Of a DNA stretch of 43,159 bases, positions 26,743-35,418 are shown one piece after another. The DNA lies in contig JAKVKZ010000021.1 in the NCBI GenBank assembly GCA_022484565.1, positions 1 through 43,159 of the forward strand, in the 5' to 3' direction. The notes under the pieces were generated by a model that saw only the letters and a list, made by a program, of their open reading frames with translations, did not search any database and had not been told where the DNA came from. Origin of the DNA: Muribaculaceae bacterium. Lineage in GTDB: Bacteria > Bacteroidota > Bacteroidia > Bacteroidales > Muribaculaceae. The position numbers were made by a program, and so were the translations under genes. Position 1 is the stretch's first letter; each line of letters opens with the position of its first letter.

Positions 26743-27258
26743 TTACCAATTGCCAAAGGTGGCGTTGAAAATCAAATTAGCAAGTTCATCGCTGATTTGG
26801 CTGCAAAGTTCGTCCTGCACATCAGTGAGGACTTGGTCGCTTGAAAAATCGCGATAAGCTGAAAAAGTCTGGTCGATGTCGTGATTCGGTTTTTTATTGT
26901 CGGAATATTTGACATGGACAGTAATGGTGAGGCGCGTCTGCGAAGCGTAGGCATTGTCGTTGACGGCCTGAGGAGTGAGAGTGTATCCTGTGATTTCGCC
27001 TTCCATCCTGATGTCGGAATTGGGATTATCCACGACGTGCAGACGCGTTTGGCGAGTAACCATATCGACAAGTTTGTTCTGGAAGGTCTGCTGGAGAGGA
27101 GGATACACCAAAGCGGCGCGGATAGGGAATTCGGCTATAGATACCGTTTTGTAAACGGAATAGTCGATAGCAGCCCCGTTGAGCTTGTATTTTATGCTGC
27201 AAGCCTGGGAAAGGATAATCAGCGCCAAAACTGCAATGGCAAAAACACGTTTATTCAT
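26743..27258 (-). CDS. lptE: LPS assembly lipoprotein LptE-like
   Basis: A 171-residue outer-membrane lipoprotein of the Bacteroidota LptE family, the partner that plugs the LptD pore for LPS export. The start at 27258 gives the signal MNKRVFAIAVLALIILSQAC with lipobox SQAC (Cys20). Then come the family landmarks: IKYKLNGAAIDYSVYKTVSI near 22-41, FPIRAALVYPPLQQTFQNKLVDMV near 44-67, and GEITGYTLTPQAV near 89-101. The longer frame from 27357 runs back into the sigma-54 activator gene and is not credible. It is 11 bp downstream of that gene, in the same operon. Confidence 0.88.
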   Translation of the reverse strand: MNKRVFAIAVLALIILSQACSIKYKLNGAAIDYSVYKTVSIAEFPIRAALVYPPLQQTFQNKLVDMVTRQTRLHVVDNPNSDIRMEGEITGYTLTPQAVNDNAYASQTRLTITVHVKYSDNKKPNHDIDQTFSAYRDFSSDQVLTDVQDELCSQISDELANLIFNATFGNW

Positions 27259-27269
27259 GTTGTTATTAA

Positions 27270-28502
27270 TTATTCCAGACCGTATTCTTTTATTTTTCGA
27301 TATAGAGTGCGTTCGGAAATGTGAAGTTCCTCGGCAGTCTTTTTGCGTTTTCCGCAATTACGTTCAAGAGAAGCCTTGATGGTTTCGCGTTCAGTTTCCT
27401 CAAGCGTCATAGTAGGCTGCTCTGGGTCTTCGACAGGAGTTTCAATTTCTTGAAAATCAGGTTTGATTATAGACTTTTTGAAAGAAGGATACTTCACAAT
27501 AGATTGGGTTGTAACACTCTCGACAACATCATTGACGTTGGCGGCTATGTGAGGTTTTACGTGAGAATCGGCCTGCAAATCAGCGCGAAGCTCATCAATT
27601 TCCTTCTGCATCTTGAGCATCATCTTGAATAGGATTTCACGTTCCTGAGTGTAATTATATGCAGGAGCGGAGGCAACGGCAGGCTTGTAGTCGGTGCCGT
27701 ATTGAGGAAGATATTTGCGTACTTTCTCGGCTTCGACAACATTGCCGGCTTCAAAAAGAGAAATCTGCTCAACTACATTCTTCAACTGGCGGACGTTACC
27801 CGGCCATCGGTAAGACAAGAGCAATTCCTTGGCGGCATCGGAGAACTTTACGGCTGGCATACGGTACTTTTCGGCAAAGTCGTTGGAGAATTTGCGTGTA
27901 AGCAGAATTATGTCGTTGCCACGGTCGCGAAGGGCAGGAATGTTGATTTGGATGGTGGATAGACGATAGTAGAGGTCCTCGCGGAATTTACCTTCGCTGA
28001 CCGCCTTAACCATGTCCTTATTTGTAGCCGCAACGATGCGGATGTTGGTTTTCTGAACCTCGGAAGAGCCGACTTTTAAGTATTCGCCAGATTCAAGCAC
28101 TCGCAGCAGTCGGGCTTGGGTGGTGAGAGGAAGTTCGGCAACTTCGTCGAGGAAGATAGTACCTCCGTCGGCCTCCTCGAAATAGCCTTTACGGGAAGTA
28201 ATCGCACCTGTGAACGAGCCTTTTTCGTGGCCGAAAAGTTCGGAATCGATAGTGCCTTCAGGAATGGCACCGCAGTTGACCGCGATGTATTTGTTGTGCT
28301 TGCGGGCACTGAAATCGTGGATGATGTTAGGAAAGAACTCCTTACCGACACCGCTTTCGCCAATGATAAGCACTGACAAGTCGATGGGAGCGACCTGCAT
28401 GGCACGTCCAACGGCATTAATGAGATCCTGCGAGTTGCCAATGATAGAGTAACGCTGCTTGGCCTTAAGGATTTCGGGAGATATTTCGCTTGTTATTTCC
28501 AT
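27270..28502 (-). CDS. Sigma-54-dependent activator without receiver domain
   Basis: A 410-residue bacterial enhancer-binding protein. There is almost no N-terminal regulatory domain: the AAA+ module starts by residue 16. Walker A is GESGVGKE near 48, the sigma-54-contacting loop is GSFTGA (a variant of GAFTGA) near 95-100, Walker B is GGTIFLDEV near 113, and the arginine-finger region FREDLYYRL is near 177. A linker (about 255-360) precedes the Fis-type helix-turn-helix at the end (KKTAEELHISERTLYRKIKEYG). It should activate promoters read by RpoN. Its first codons overlap the end of the acyltransferase gene by 10 bp. Confidence 0.92.
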   Translation of the reverse strand: MEITSEISPEILKAKQRYSIIGNSQDLINAVGRAMQVAPIDLSVLIIGESGVGKEFFPNIIHDFSARKHNKYIAVNCGAIPEGTIDSELFGHEKGSFTGAITSRKGYFEEADGGTIFLDEVAELPLTTQARLLRVLESGEYLKVGSSEVQKTNIRIVAATNKDMVKAVSEGKFREDLYYRLSTIQINIPALRDRGNDIILLTRKFSNDFAEKYRMPAVKFSDAAKELLLSYRWPGNVRQLKNVVEQISLFEAGNVVEAEKVRKYLPQYGTDYKPAVASAPAYNYTQEREILFKMMLKMQKEIDELRADLQADSHVKPHIAANVNDVVESVTTQSIVKYPSFKKSIIKPDFQEIETPVEDPEQPTMTLEETERETIKASLERNCGKRKKTAEELHISERTLYRKIKEYGLE

Positions 28503-29329
28503 TTACACATTGAATAAGTAGATTTTTTTAAAAACCGACCCAAATCATCAATCGACTTGTGCTTAGCTAATTCCTCTACAGGAATTGGTTTGCCGATTGA
28601 TACATGAATAGTCTCGCCCTTTTTGCGGAACACTTCAGCGGGGAGGCGCAGAGTGCGCAGCCGCCAGTCGATGAGGCCAAGAATATTGAAGAAAACGCTG
28701 TTGTGGCCATGAAAATATATGGGAACAACAGGTACATTAAGCTGCTGGATAAGGCGAATGATTGTAGGTTGCCATTTGCGGTCCTGAATGTGCAGGGTCT
28801 CCGTGATTTTGGAAACTGCACCGGCAGGGAAAAAGCCCATTGGCTGACCGCCGCGCACCTGAGCAATAGCCTCGCGGATGCCCTTCATGGTGACAAGTTT
28901 CTTTTTGGGGTCGTTGCTGCCAAGAGGGTCAACCGGAATGAAATTAGGGCGCATGGCCGAAATGTAATTCAGAAACATGTTAACCATGACTCTGAATTTG
29001 GGATAGTGCGAAGCAACAATCTTGATGAGCAAAATACCATCGAGAGCGCCGAAAGGGTGGTTAGATACGGTGATGAAAGACCCATCAGGCAGAGAGTCGA
29101 GAATTTCCTCGTTGTCGATTCGTACGGATATGTTTAGGTCGCGCACCAGTCCTTCAACGAAAGGTTCGCCCGGAGTGTCGCAATTGTGTTCGTGCAGCCA
29201 GTTAACCTTGTCCATCGAGATGAGGTGGAAAATACGGTTAACCAGTTTCTCCTTACCATTGAAGAACGGCCACATATTGCGAATATCGTCGTAGTCAAGA
29301 ACAGTGCGTTTTGTTGGATTCTCTTCCAT
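28493..29329 (-). CDS. PlsC-like lysophospholipid/hemolysin-type acyltransferase
   Basis: A 278-residue glycerolipid acyltransferase, first gene of the minus-strand operon. The catalytic HX4D motif is NHPFGALD near residue 90, and FFPAGAVS near 163 is the second (EGTRS-like) block. It probably acylates a lysophospholipid or makes an N-acyl amine lipid as in the OlsB/hemolysin branch; the substrate is open. The start at 29329 follows a promoter box at 29382-29389, which makes the ATG at 29374 too early. The frame overlaps the sigma-54 activator gene by 10 bp, so translation is coupled. Confidence 0.85.
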   Translation of the reverse strand: MEENPTKRTVLDYDDIRNMWPFFNGKEKLVNRIFHLISMDKVNWLHEHNCDTPGEPFVEGLVRDLNISVRIDNEEILDSLPDGSFITVSNHPFGALDGILLIKIVASHYPKFRVMVNMFLNYISAMRPNFIPVDPLGSNDPKKKLVTMKGIREAIAQVRGGQPMGFFPAGAVSKITETLHIQDRKWQPTIIRLIQQLNVPVVPIYFHGHNSVFFNILGLIDWRLRTLRLPAEVFRKKGETIHVSIGKPIPVEELAKHKSIDDLGRFLKKSTYSMCKWK

Positions 29330-29381
29330 AAAATTGAAACAAATCTGAAAAAAGACTTTGCACACTAACTGCAAAGTACTG

Positions 29382-29389
29382 CAAAAGTA
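29382..29389 (-). promoter_or_regulatory. Promoter -7 element of the acyltransferase-sdaA operon
   Basis: Minus-strand TACTTTTG (TAnnTTTG), 52 bp before the chosen start. It is the only clear promoter upstream of six closely packed genes reaching to 24363. Confidence 0.5.
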
Positions 29390-29675
29390 CTAAAATAGGC
29401 ATAAACAGCCAAAAAAGAAAAGCAAATAGAAATGAAAAATAGAATATAAATTTAAAAGATTATCCGAAAACCACCTATAGCATCATATACGGTTCTGTTG
29501 CATATAGTAGGCTAAAGGCAAATCTTGAATGTATTGCCAGCATGAGTCCATGGTTTTGACGCCTATTTAAAAATTCTATCAGTTACATTTCCTATTGAAT
29601 TTCCTTTACAAAAATATTCATTACCTTTGGATTAGGCAAAATATGAAATAAGTAATGAAAAAATTGATGGAATCA
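29390..29675. other. Divergent intergenic region, no gene recognised
   Basis: The gap between the acyltransferase operon and the CDF gene (29330-29731 in all) holds one promoter for each strand and nothing else that I recognise. A 26-codon frame (29655-29735) ending in ATGA over the CDF start is probably chance. Confidence 0.5.
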
Positions 29676-29706
29676 TTGTTTAGTACCAATCGTTATAATA
29701 TCTTTG
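29676..29706 (+). promoter_or_regulatory. Promoter of the CDF transporter gene
   Basis: TTG (29676-29678), 20 bp, then TATCTTTG (29699-29706), a good -33/-7 pair. The leader to the ATG at 29732 is about 20 nt. Confidence 0.6.
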
Positions 29707-29731
29707 CAACTCAATTTTTTAGACTATCCTT

Positions 29732-30595
29732 ATGAACAATAAACAGAAAGCAGCACTAGCCTCAATTGTGGCGGGATTCTCTCTGACAACCTTTAAATTC
29801 ATTGTAGGTATATTGACGGCCAGCCTTGGAATTATATCCGAAGCCCTGCATTCGTTGCTGGACTTTGTGGCAGCCATCATCACATATATTTCGGTCAGTA
29901 TATCCGACAAACCAGCAGACCAAGATCATAACTATGGTCATGGAAAGGTGGAAAATCTGTCGGCCTTTCTCGAGTCGATACTGCTTTTCGTAACCAGCAT
30001 TTGGATTATATATGAAGCCGTCACAAAACTTATGTCGGGCAATGCGCTGGTGGAGATTACCATTTGGAGCTATGTAGTTGTCATCATATCCATCGTGATT
30101 GACTTCACCCGTTCGAGGAAATTATTAAAAGAAGCGAAACGCAACAACAGTCAGGCTTTGGAGGCCGATGCAATACATTTCTCAACAGATATTCTCAGTT
30201 CAGGCTGCGTGTTGCTGGGATTGATATTTGCAAACTTAGGCTATCATAAAGCCGATTCCATCGCTGCCATCTGTGTGGCTTTGATAATCCTGTATATTGC
30301 CTATGGAATGAGCAAGAAGGCAGTGGATGTACTGCTTGACAAGGTGCCTGAGAATGTGACCGGAAAAGTGGAAGAATTGTTGAACTCAAGAAAGGAAGTA
30401 ATTAAATACCATGACCTGAAAATCAGGGCTGCGGGAGCTAACATCTTTATAAAAGTGAATGTACACTTCCTTTCCGAACTTGATTTGCAAACCACACATC
30501 AGCTTTGCGACAGCATTGAAGCGGAAATAATGAAGGCGATTCCAAATAGCGATGTCACAGTCCATGCTGAACCTGATGATGCATGCGATAATTGA
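29732..30595 (+). CDS. Cation diffusion facilitator (CDF) metal exporter
   Basis: A 287-residue inner-membrane antiporter exporting divalent metals (Zn, Fe or Mn) in exchange for protons. It has six predicted membrane helices between residues 8 and 200. The metal site is visible as HSLLD in helix 2 (His and Asp near 44-48) and HFSTD in helix 5 (near 150-154); His/Asp at both places favours zinc. DHNYGHGKVENLSAFLES near 68-85 is the typical loop after helix 2. The C-terminal 90 residues form the cytoplasmic ferredoxin-like domain (ending VTVHAEPDD). Single gene with its own promoter. Confidence 0.92.
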   Translation: MNNKQKAALASIVAGFSLTTFKFIVGILTASLGIISEALHSLLDFVAAIITYISVSISDKPADQDHNYGHGKVENLSAFLESILLFVTSIWIIYEAVTKLMSGNALVEITIWSYVVVIISIVIDFTRSRKLLKEAKRNNSQALEADAIHFSTDILSSGCVLLGLIFANLGYHKADSIAAICVALIILYIAYGMSKKAVDVLLDKVPENVTGKVEELLNSRKEVIKYHDLKIRAAGANIFIKVNVHFLSELDLQTTHQLCDSIEAEIMKAIPNSDVTVHAEPDDACDN

Positions 30596-30611
30596 GCTGC
30601 AACGCCTGAAG

Positions 30612-31169
30612 TTAAGGCTCTAATTCGAGTTTCATGCGGAGATGGCTGATAACGTCGTCACCGACTAGCAAGGAAGCAATTGCGATGGAAAATTCAAGAG
30701 AAATGCCTGCACCGGCAGCTGTGATAATTTTACCATCGCGGACAAGGCGGTCGGGCACTAAATCGTAGGCATTCATCCGGTCAGCTACACTTCGGTGGCA
30801 AGTGACTCGGCAACCTGCAGCAATGCCGCAATGAGCCAACACGCTTGGGGCACCGCAAATGGCAGCGATGAAGCGTTGGGAAGAATAAAAGTCGTGCACC
30901 AAGTTGCCGACGGCAGCGTTGTCGCGCAGATTCACATAGCCAGGGTAACCACCTGGAAGGACGAGGACAGCACCATCGGAAAAATCGGTGCCGGAAAGAG
31001 GTAAATCAGCTGATACCGACACGCCGCAGGAAGCAGTAACCACAGGCGAATCTGCAATGGAAACGGTGGCAAAAGGAATTTTACAACGCCGCATCACGTC
31101 AACGGGAGTAAGGGCCTCAATGATTTCAAAACCTTCGGCCAAAAGAATGTAAACCTTATTGTTCATCAT
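30612..31169 (-). CDS. DJ-1/PfpI family protein (YajL-like)
   Basis: A 185-residue single-domain protein of the DJ-1/ThiJ class, proposed to protect against glyoxal or oxidative damage. The reactive cysteine sits in the nucleophile elbow AAICGAPSVL near residues 103-112; the supporting Glu is in AEGFEIIEAL near 11-20. PGGYPG near 72-77 completes the pocket. Length matches the family (180-190). The start may be 31169 or 31166 (two adjacent ATGs). It is convergent with the CDF gene, 16 bp between stops. Confidence 0.9.
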   Translation of the reverse strand: MMNNKVYILLAEGFEIIEALTPVDVMRRCKIPFATVSIADSPVVTASCGVSVSADLPLSGTDFSDGAVLVLPGGYPGYVNLRDNAAVGNLVHDFYSSQRFIAAICGAPSVLAHCGIAAGCRVTCHRSVADRMNAYDLVPDRLVRDGKIITAAGAGISLEFSIAIASLLVGDDVISHLRMKLELEP

Positions 31170-31436
31170 GAAAAATAATAGTTGGCGAAGTTATGTAAAA
31201 ATCCGAAAAACGGCAAGAGGGAAAATATGCAGCAAGAAAAAAGAAAAAGGAGAAAATGGGGACTGCATGACGGATTCAGTTATTGGTTTATGTGCGGAGA
31301 TAAAGTAAGAGAGAAATAACTGCGAAAACGGAGAAGAAGAAAGAAAACAGCCACTGAAAATGAGTGCCAAGGTGGGATAAATATGCAGTGTAATCAGGTA
31401 TTTTCCGCAAGCCTGAAGGTACAAAATGATTCGAAA
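31170..31436. other. Intergenic region upstream of the acyltransferase-3 gene
   Basis: Purine-rich on the plus strand (long A/G tracts). It separates two divergently transcribed genes (gap 31170-31493). Apart from the promoter at its right edge I see no gene or hairpin of note. The minus-strand frame across it (31191-31775) has no recognisable domain. Confidence 0.5.
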
Positions 31437-31468
31437 TTTGCAGAAGAAGAGTGAAATCAGTAATTTTG
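31437..31468 (+). promoter_or_regulatory. Promoter of the acyltransferase-3 gene
   Basis: TTTG (31437-31440), 20 bp, TAATTTTG (31461-31468): a full -33/-7 pair. Leader of about 20 nt to the ATG at 31494. Confidence 0.65.
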
Positions 31469-31493
31469 GGGCAAAATCATTACCTAAGTTATA

Positions 31494-32621
31494 ATGACAA
31501 ATGAAAAGGAACGAGTTCAATATGTGGATATCGCTAAAGGAATTGCGATAATTGCAGTTGTGCTGCTGCATGTGAGGTTCAATTTCATGAACAACAGAGA
31601 GATGCCAGTCTGGAACCTGCTTGGAGGGCTGTGGCAAGTGGCAGTGTTTTTCATTCTCGGCGGATTCTTCATAGCTGAGGATAAACTTGAACACCCAGTT
31701 CCGTTCATAAAGAGGAAAATAAAGACGTTGTATCTGATTTTGCTCTACTTCTACATACCTGCAGTGCTGCTTCACAACGTATTTATAGATTGTGGATTTT
31801 ATTCAACCGTCGTTGATTACGGAGGCAAGTTTATGAGCTACAGGAGCTTCGGGGAGACGATTAAGGAAACGTTGCTTGCGGTGTTGTTTGCCGGAAGAGA
31901 GCCTATACTCGGACCAATGTGGTTTGTGTATGTGTTATTCTTGGCTATATGTGGCTACTCAGTGTTGACGTGGCTGCTCAGGAAGTTGGTGCGTGACGAT
32001 GTGAAATTCGAGTGGATACGGCTGATAGTGCTTGTAGCGCTATGCTCGGCTTCATGCATATTGAGCAATGTTTACGGGATAACTGTTAAGCGTGTCAGCA
32101 ACACAGTGACCGTCATGCTGCTGATTTACATGGGCCAGCAAGTGTATGGCCGATTCAAGATGAAATTCAATAATATATATATGTTCATAGTGTGCCTACT
32201 GATAATGTATCACGAGGCAGTGATTCACGGGGAAATAAGCCTAAACGACAACCGCTATGCCGACATGATGCACCTGGTGGCAGGAGCAGGATCAGCACTT
32301 TATGTGGTGTGCTACATCAGCAGGAAAGTCACCGGCACGTGGATAGGAAAAGTGATTGGGCAATGCGGCAAGAATTCCTATTACATAATGGCACTTCATG
32401 TACTGGGCTTCAAGCTGTGCACCATGCTGCTTGCTGTCACTGGACAGAGCCATGCCGAGCTATCGTCGCTAAAGCCAGAAGTGGGAGACAATTGGCTGCA
32501 GTTGTGTGAGTACCTAATAATGGGATTAGGTTTCCCGTTGGTGTTTATGTACGCTTTTAGGCAGGTAAAAAGCGTCCTGATAAAGAAGAAAAATCAAGTA
32601 AAAGAGAATAATAAATTGTGA
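31494..32621 (+). CDS. Acyltransferase-3 family membrane protein (OafA-like)
   Basis: A 375-residue polytopic membrane protein of the acyltransferase-3 family, which O-acylates surface sugars (O-antigen, exopolysaccharide, peptidoglycan). About ten hydrophobic segments are spread over the length. The start YVDIAKGIAIIAVVLLHVRFN (residues 9-29) carries the family's conserved Asp and first-helix His; WQVAVFFILGGFFIAEDK near 45-62 and LGPMWFVYVLFLAICGY near 138-155 are further typical blocks. No SGNH domain is fused. The gene stands alone, so the target glycan is unknown. Confidence 0.85.
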   Translation: MTNEKERVQYVDIAKGIAIIAVVLLHVRFNFMNNREMPVWNLLGGLWQVAVFFILGGFFIAEDKLEHPVPFIKRKIKTLYLILLYFYIPAVLLHNVFIDCGFYSTVVDYGGKFMSYRSFGETIKETLLAVLFAGREPILGPMWFVYVLFLAICGYSVLTWLLRKLVRDDVKFEWIRLIVLVALCSASCILSNVYGITVKRVSNTVTVMLLIYMGQQVYGRFKMKFNNIYMFIVCLLIMYHEAVIHGEISLNDNRYADMMHLVAGAGSALYVVCYISRKVTGTWIGKVIGQCGKNSYYIMALHVLGFKLCTMLLAVTGQSHAELSSLKPEVGDNWLQLCEYLIMGLGFPLVFMYAFRQVKSVLIKKKNQVKENNKL

Positions 32622-32801
32622 TTGATGCTGAAATGCGAAAAAATCTTGCTAATTTTACGCGCTGAAATTTACATAATGTGCTCGAAAAATGGTTTATATT
32701 AATAGTAATGATTAAAATACAGCGCATTAAAACAATTTTAAGCAAAAAAAATCGTTAAGCATATTAGCACAAAAACGCAAAAAGAAAAAAATATAAGAGA
32801 T

Positions 32802-35207
32802 ATGTCAAAGAAAGTGATTTTAATGTTATTGTTGCTGTTGCCGATAATGGGCAAGGCACAATTGGCAGTCGGGGACTGGAAAATACATACAGTGTTTGAT
32901 TGGAATGACGACATTGTTCAATCGAAAAATTCGACAGAGTATAAAATTATTGACACTCCCAACAAGGTATATTACCTTGTTGACAATTATCTTTACTGCT
33001 ACGATAAGAACAGTGACGAGAGCATTTCCTACACGAAGAAAAATAAGCTCAACGACATTCTTGTTAGCAATATATTCTACAATTACGACAAGAATTACCT
33101 GCTGGTAGCCTACAAGACATCGAATATCGACATCATAAAGAGCGACGGCACAATAATAAATGTGCCTGACATCAAGGATGCCGTGCTTAATTCCAGCAAG
33201 AGCATCAATGACGTCACATTCGATGGCAATAAAGCCTATATTGCCACAAATTTTGGCTTTGTAGTGATGAATGACGAGAAATTTGAGGTCAAGGAATCAT
33301 ATATCTACAATGTCGCAATTAAGTCGGTAGCCAAAGTTGGTAAAAAGATACTTATTGCCAATACAAGTACTGTTTTGAGTTGCAATGAAGCCAGCAATCA
33401 TGCTAACTACGCTTCTTTATCGGCAACAAAATTCAAGGAGGGCGGTAAAATCAGGGCCATCAATGACGACACATTCTTTTTCAATACAGGATATTTCTAT
33501 CTTGGAAAGATTGTCAACGACACCGCCCAAACGACAACAACCTTGGCTCCAATTGCACCTATCGACATACTGAGGAACAAGACAGGATATGTGGTTCAGA
33601 CCGCAAAGAGCGGGACCACAGCCACAGCATTGATGACTCTTGATGCAGACGGCAATGTACTCACAAGAACCGCATTGCCAACCGATATGCTAAATTCACT
33701 GGTAACTAGCTACGACAACGACGGGACATTGTGGCAACTGAGCATAAACGGATTGAGGAAAGTGCAATGGGACGGCACTACAGAAACAGTGGTGAAGGAC
33801 TTCTTTAAGCCAAATGCCTCGACAATCGAGAGCACTGGCGCAATGGTTTACAACAGCACTCTTAGCAAGTTGTATCTTGTCAATGCGACTACCGACCAGC
33901 AAGGATTTGGCGCATACTGGAATGCAGGATATATCAACAGTTACGACGGAACGACATGGAAGGATGAGACTCCAGCCACAGCTACTAGTAATAACACAAG
34001 CTGGAATCATCCATATCTCAACACACTTTATTCACCAGTGTTTGATCCCAATGACCCACATTCATTGTATGTGGGAACATGGTATGAAGGAATACACAAG
34101 CTAACAGATGGAGTGGAAGTGGCTAAATATGACTGGAAAAACAGTCCGATTGCAAAGGAACTTAACTGGTACTGTTGTGTTTCACGACTATGTTTTGACA
34201 AGGCAGGCAACTTGTGGGCGTTTGAAGCCGGCAACAGCACAAACCCACTTTCAGTACTGCCAAAGGCGAAATTATCGTTGCAGAGCAATGTGACGACAGC
34301 CGACTGGATTGTTCCGAAGGTGACTGGTTTCTTGCCGGGTGCCGACTATCGTTCCTTGTTATACATCACTAAGAAGGATGACCTGAAATTCTTCAATGCA
34401 GGAACATGGCAGGCACCTCTCATCGCATTCAATGACGGAGGTGACCCGGCCGCAACCAATATCACCAATGTATCCTACTCCACATTGACCGATCAAGACG
34501 AGAAGGAATATAAGTGGAACTACGTCTATTGCTTCACAGAAGACAAAAACGGAAAAATATGGATGGGAACTTCAAATGGAGTAGTTGAGTTTGACCCTAC
34601 GCAAGTGTTTGATACAAACTTCAGAATCAACCGCATCAAGGTGCCACGCAACGATGGAACATCATACGCCGACTATTTGCTAAGTGATGAGAGCGTGACT
34701 TGCATAGCAGTTGATGGAGCGAACCGTAAATGGATAGGCACAAGGACCTCGGGCGTGTTTTTGGTAAGTGCCGACGGAGCCACGATAATCAAGAAGCTGA
34801 ACACAGACAACAGCTACTTGACCGACAACTACGTACGTTCAATCTGCTGCAACCCTAACACCAACTCAGTGTATATCGGTACCCTGTCGGGCACATTGGA
34901 ATACAGCAGTGATGCAACGCCAGCTTCGGAGAACTACGAAAACGTGATAGCATATCCAAATCCAGTGAAACCTGATTACACAGGACTAATCACAGTGCGA
35001 GGACTTATGGACAATTCACTCGTGAAGATAGCAGATGCCGCAGGCAATGTGGTGAAATCGCTGCAATCAACTGGTGGAATGGTTACATGGGACGGATGCA
35101 ACTCCAACGGACAACGGGTTAAGACCGGTGTGTACTACGTGCTTGCCTCGCAGAATGAAAGTGGCACAAGCAGCGGTGTGGTAACAAAAATAATGATTAT
35201 AAGGTAA
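32802..35207 (+). CDS. porZ: PorZ-like type IX secretion system surface protein
   Basis: An 801-residue secreted protein with signal peptide (residues 1-19, ending GKA|QL). The N-terminal VGDWKIHTVFDWNDDIVQS and the following beta-propeller repeats (residues 20-690; short strands such as VYYLVDNYLYCYDK, KIWMGTSNGVVEFD and RKWIGTRTSGVFLVS) match PorZ and two-component-sensor-type propellers. The last 90 residues form a type IX C-terminal domain (YPNPVKPD ... VKIADAAGNVV ... GVYYVLASQ). In Porphyromonas PorZ works with PorU, PorV and PorQ at the cell surface to attach cargo to anionic LPS. A strong terminator follows. A generic propeller protein is the alternative. Confidence 0.82.
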   Translation: MSKKVILMLLLLLPIMGKAQLAVGDWKIHTVFDWNDDIVQSKNSTEYKIIDTPNKVYYLVDNYLYCYDKNSDESISYTKKNKLNDILVSNIFYNYDKNYLLVAYKTSNIDIIKSDGTIINVPDIKDAVLNSSKSINDVTFDGNKAYIATNFGFVVMNDEKFEVKESYIYNVAIKSVAKVGKKILIANTSTVLSCNEASNHANYASLSATKFKEGGKIRAINDDTFFFNTGYFYLGKIVNDTAQTTTTLAPIAPIDILRNKTGYVVQTAKSGTTATALMTLDADGNVLTRTALPTDMLNSLVTSYDNDGTLWQLSINGLRKVQWDGTTETVVKDFFKPNASTIESTGAMVYNSTLSKLYLVNATTDQQGFGAYWNAGYINSYDGTTWKDETPATATSNNTSWNHPYLNTLYSPVFDPNDPHSLYVGTWYEGIHKLTDGVEVAKYDWKNSPIAKELNWYCCVSRLCFDKAGNLWAFEAGNSTNPLSVLPKAKLSLQSNVTTADWIVPKVTGFLPGADYRSLLYITKKDDLKFFNAGTWQAPLIAFNDGGDPAATNITNVSYSTLTDQDEKEYKWNYVYCFTEDKNGKIWMGTSNGVVEFDPTQVFDTNFRINRIKVPRNDGTSYADYLLSDESVTCIAVDGANRKWIGTRTSGVFLVSADGATIIKKLNTDNSYLTDNYVRSICCNPNTNSVYIGTLSGTLEYSSDATPASENYENVIAYPNPVKPDYTGLITVRGLMDNSLVKIADAAGNVVKSLQSTGGMVTWDGCNSNGQRVKTGVYYVLASQNESGTSSGVVTKIMIIR

Positions 35208-35234
35208 TTATAAGATAATAGTTTAGTAATAAGG

Positions 35235-35268
35235 AAAAGGCGACATATCTGACGAATGCCGCCTTTTT
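35235..35268 (+). terminator. Rho-independent terminator of porZ
   Basis: AAAAGGCGACAT (35235-35246) pairs with ATGCCGCCTTTT (35256-35267), one mismatch, 9-base loop, then a T run. It lies 28 bp after the porZ stop. Confidence 0.8.
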
Positions 35269-35356
35269 CATGCCCATCAGGGCTGAAAGGCAATGATAAT
35301 GGGATGCTTTTTTGTTATAGTCGGTTAATTAATAATGAAGTAGTGCTTTTTATGAT

Positions 35357-35364
35357 TATCTTTG
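35357..35364 (+). promoter_or_regulatory. Promoter -7 element of the dapB-lepB-wbqC unit
   Basis: TATCTTTG (TAnnTTTG). It overlaps the upstream ATG at 35362, which excludes that start and supports the ATG at 35419. Confidence 0.6.
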
Positions 35365-35418
35365 CAATCGCCTTGCAATAATAATTATTTATGTAAGGAC
35401 ACAACAACAAAACAGAAA

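Noticed and set aside
29655..29735. 26-codon upstream frame ending in ATGA at the CDF start
   Set aside because: The promoter at 29676-29706 lies inside it, so the frame would not be transcribed from its start. Overlap is probably chance.
31191..31775. 194-residue minus-strand frame across the gap before the acyltransferase-3 gene
   Set aside because: Largely antisense to a convincing membrane enzyme; no domain or signal. Its translation is a mix of low-complexity and hydrophobic runs, and the gap contains a good plus-strand promoter.
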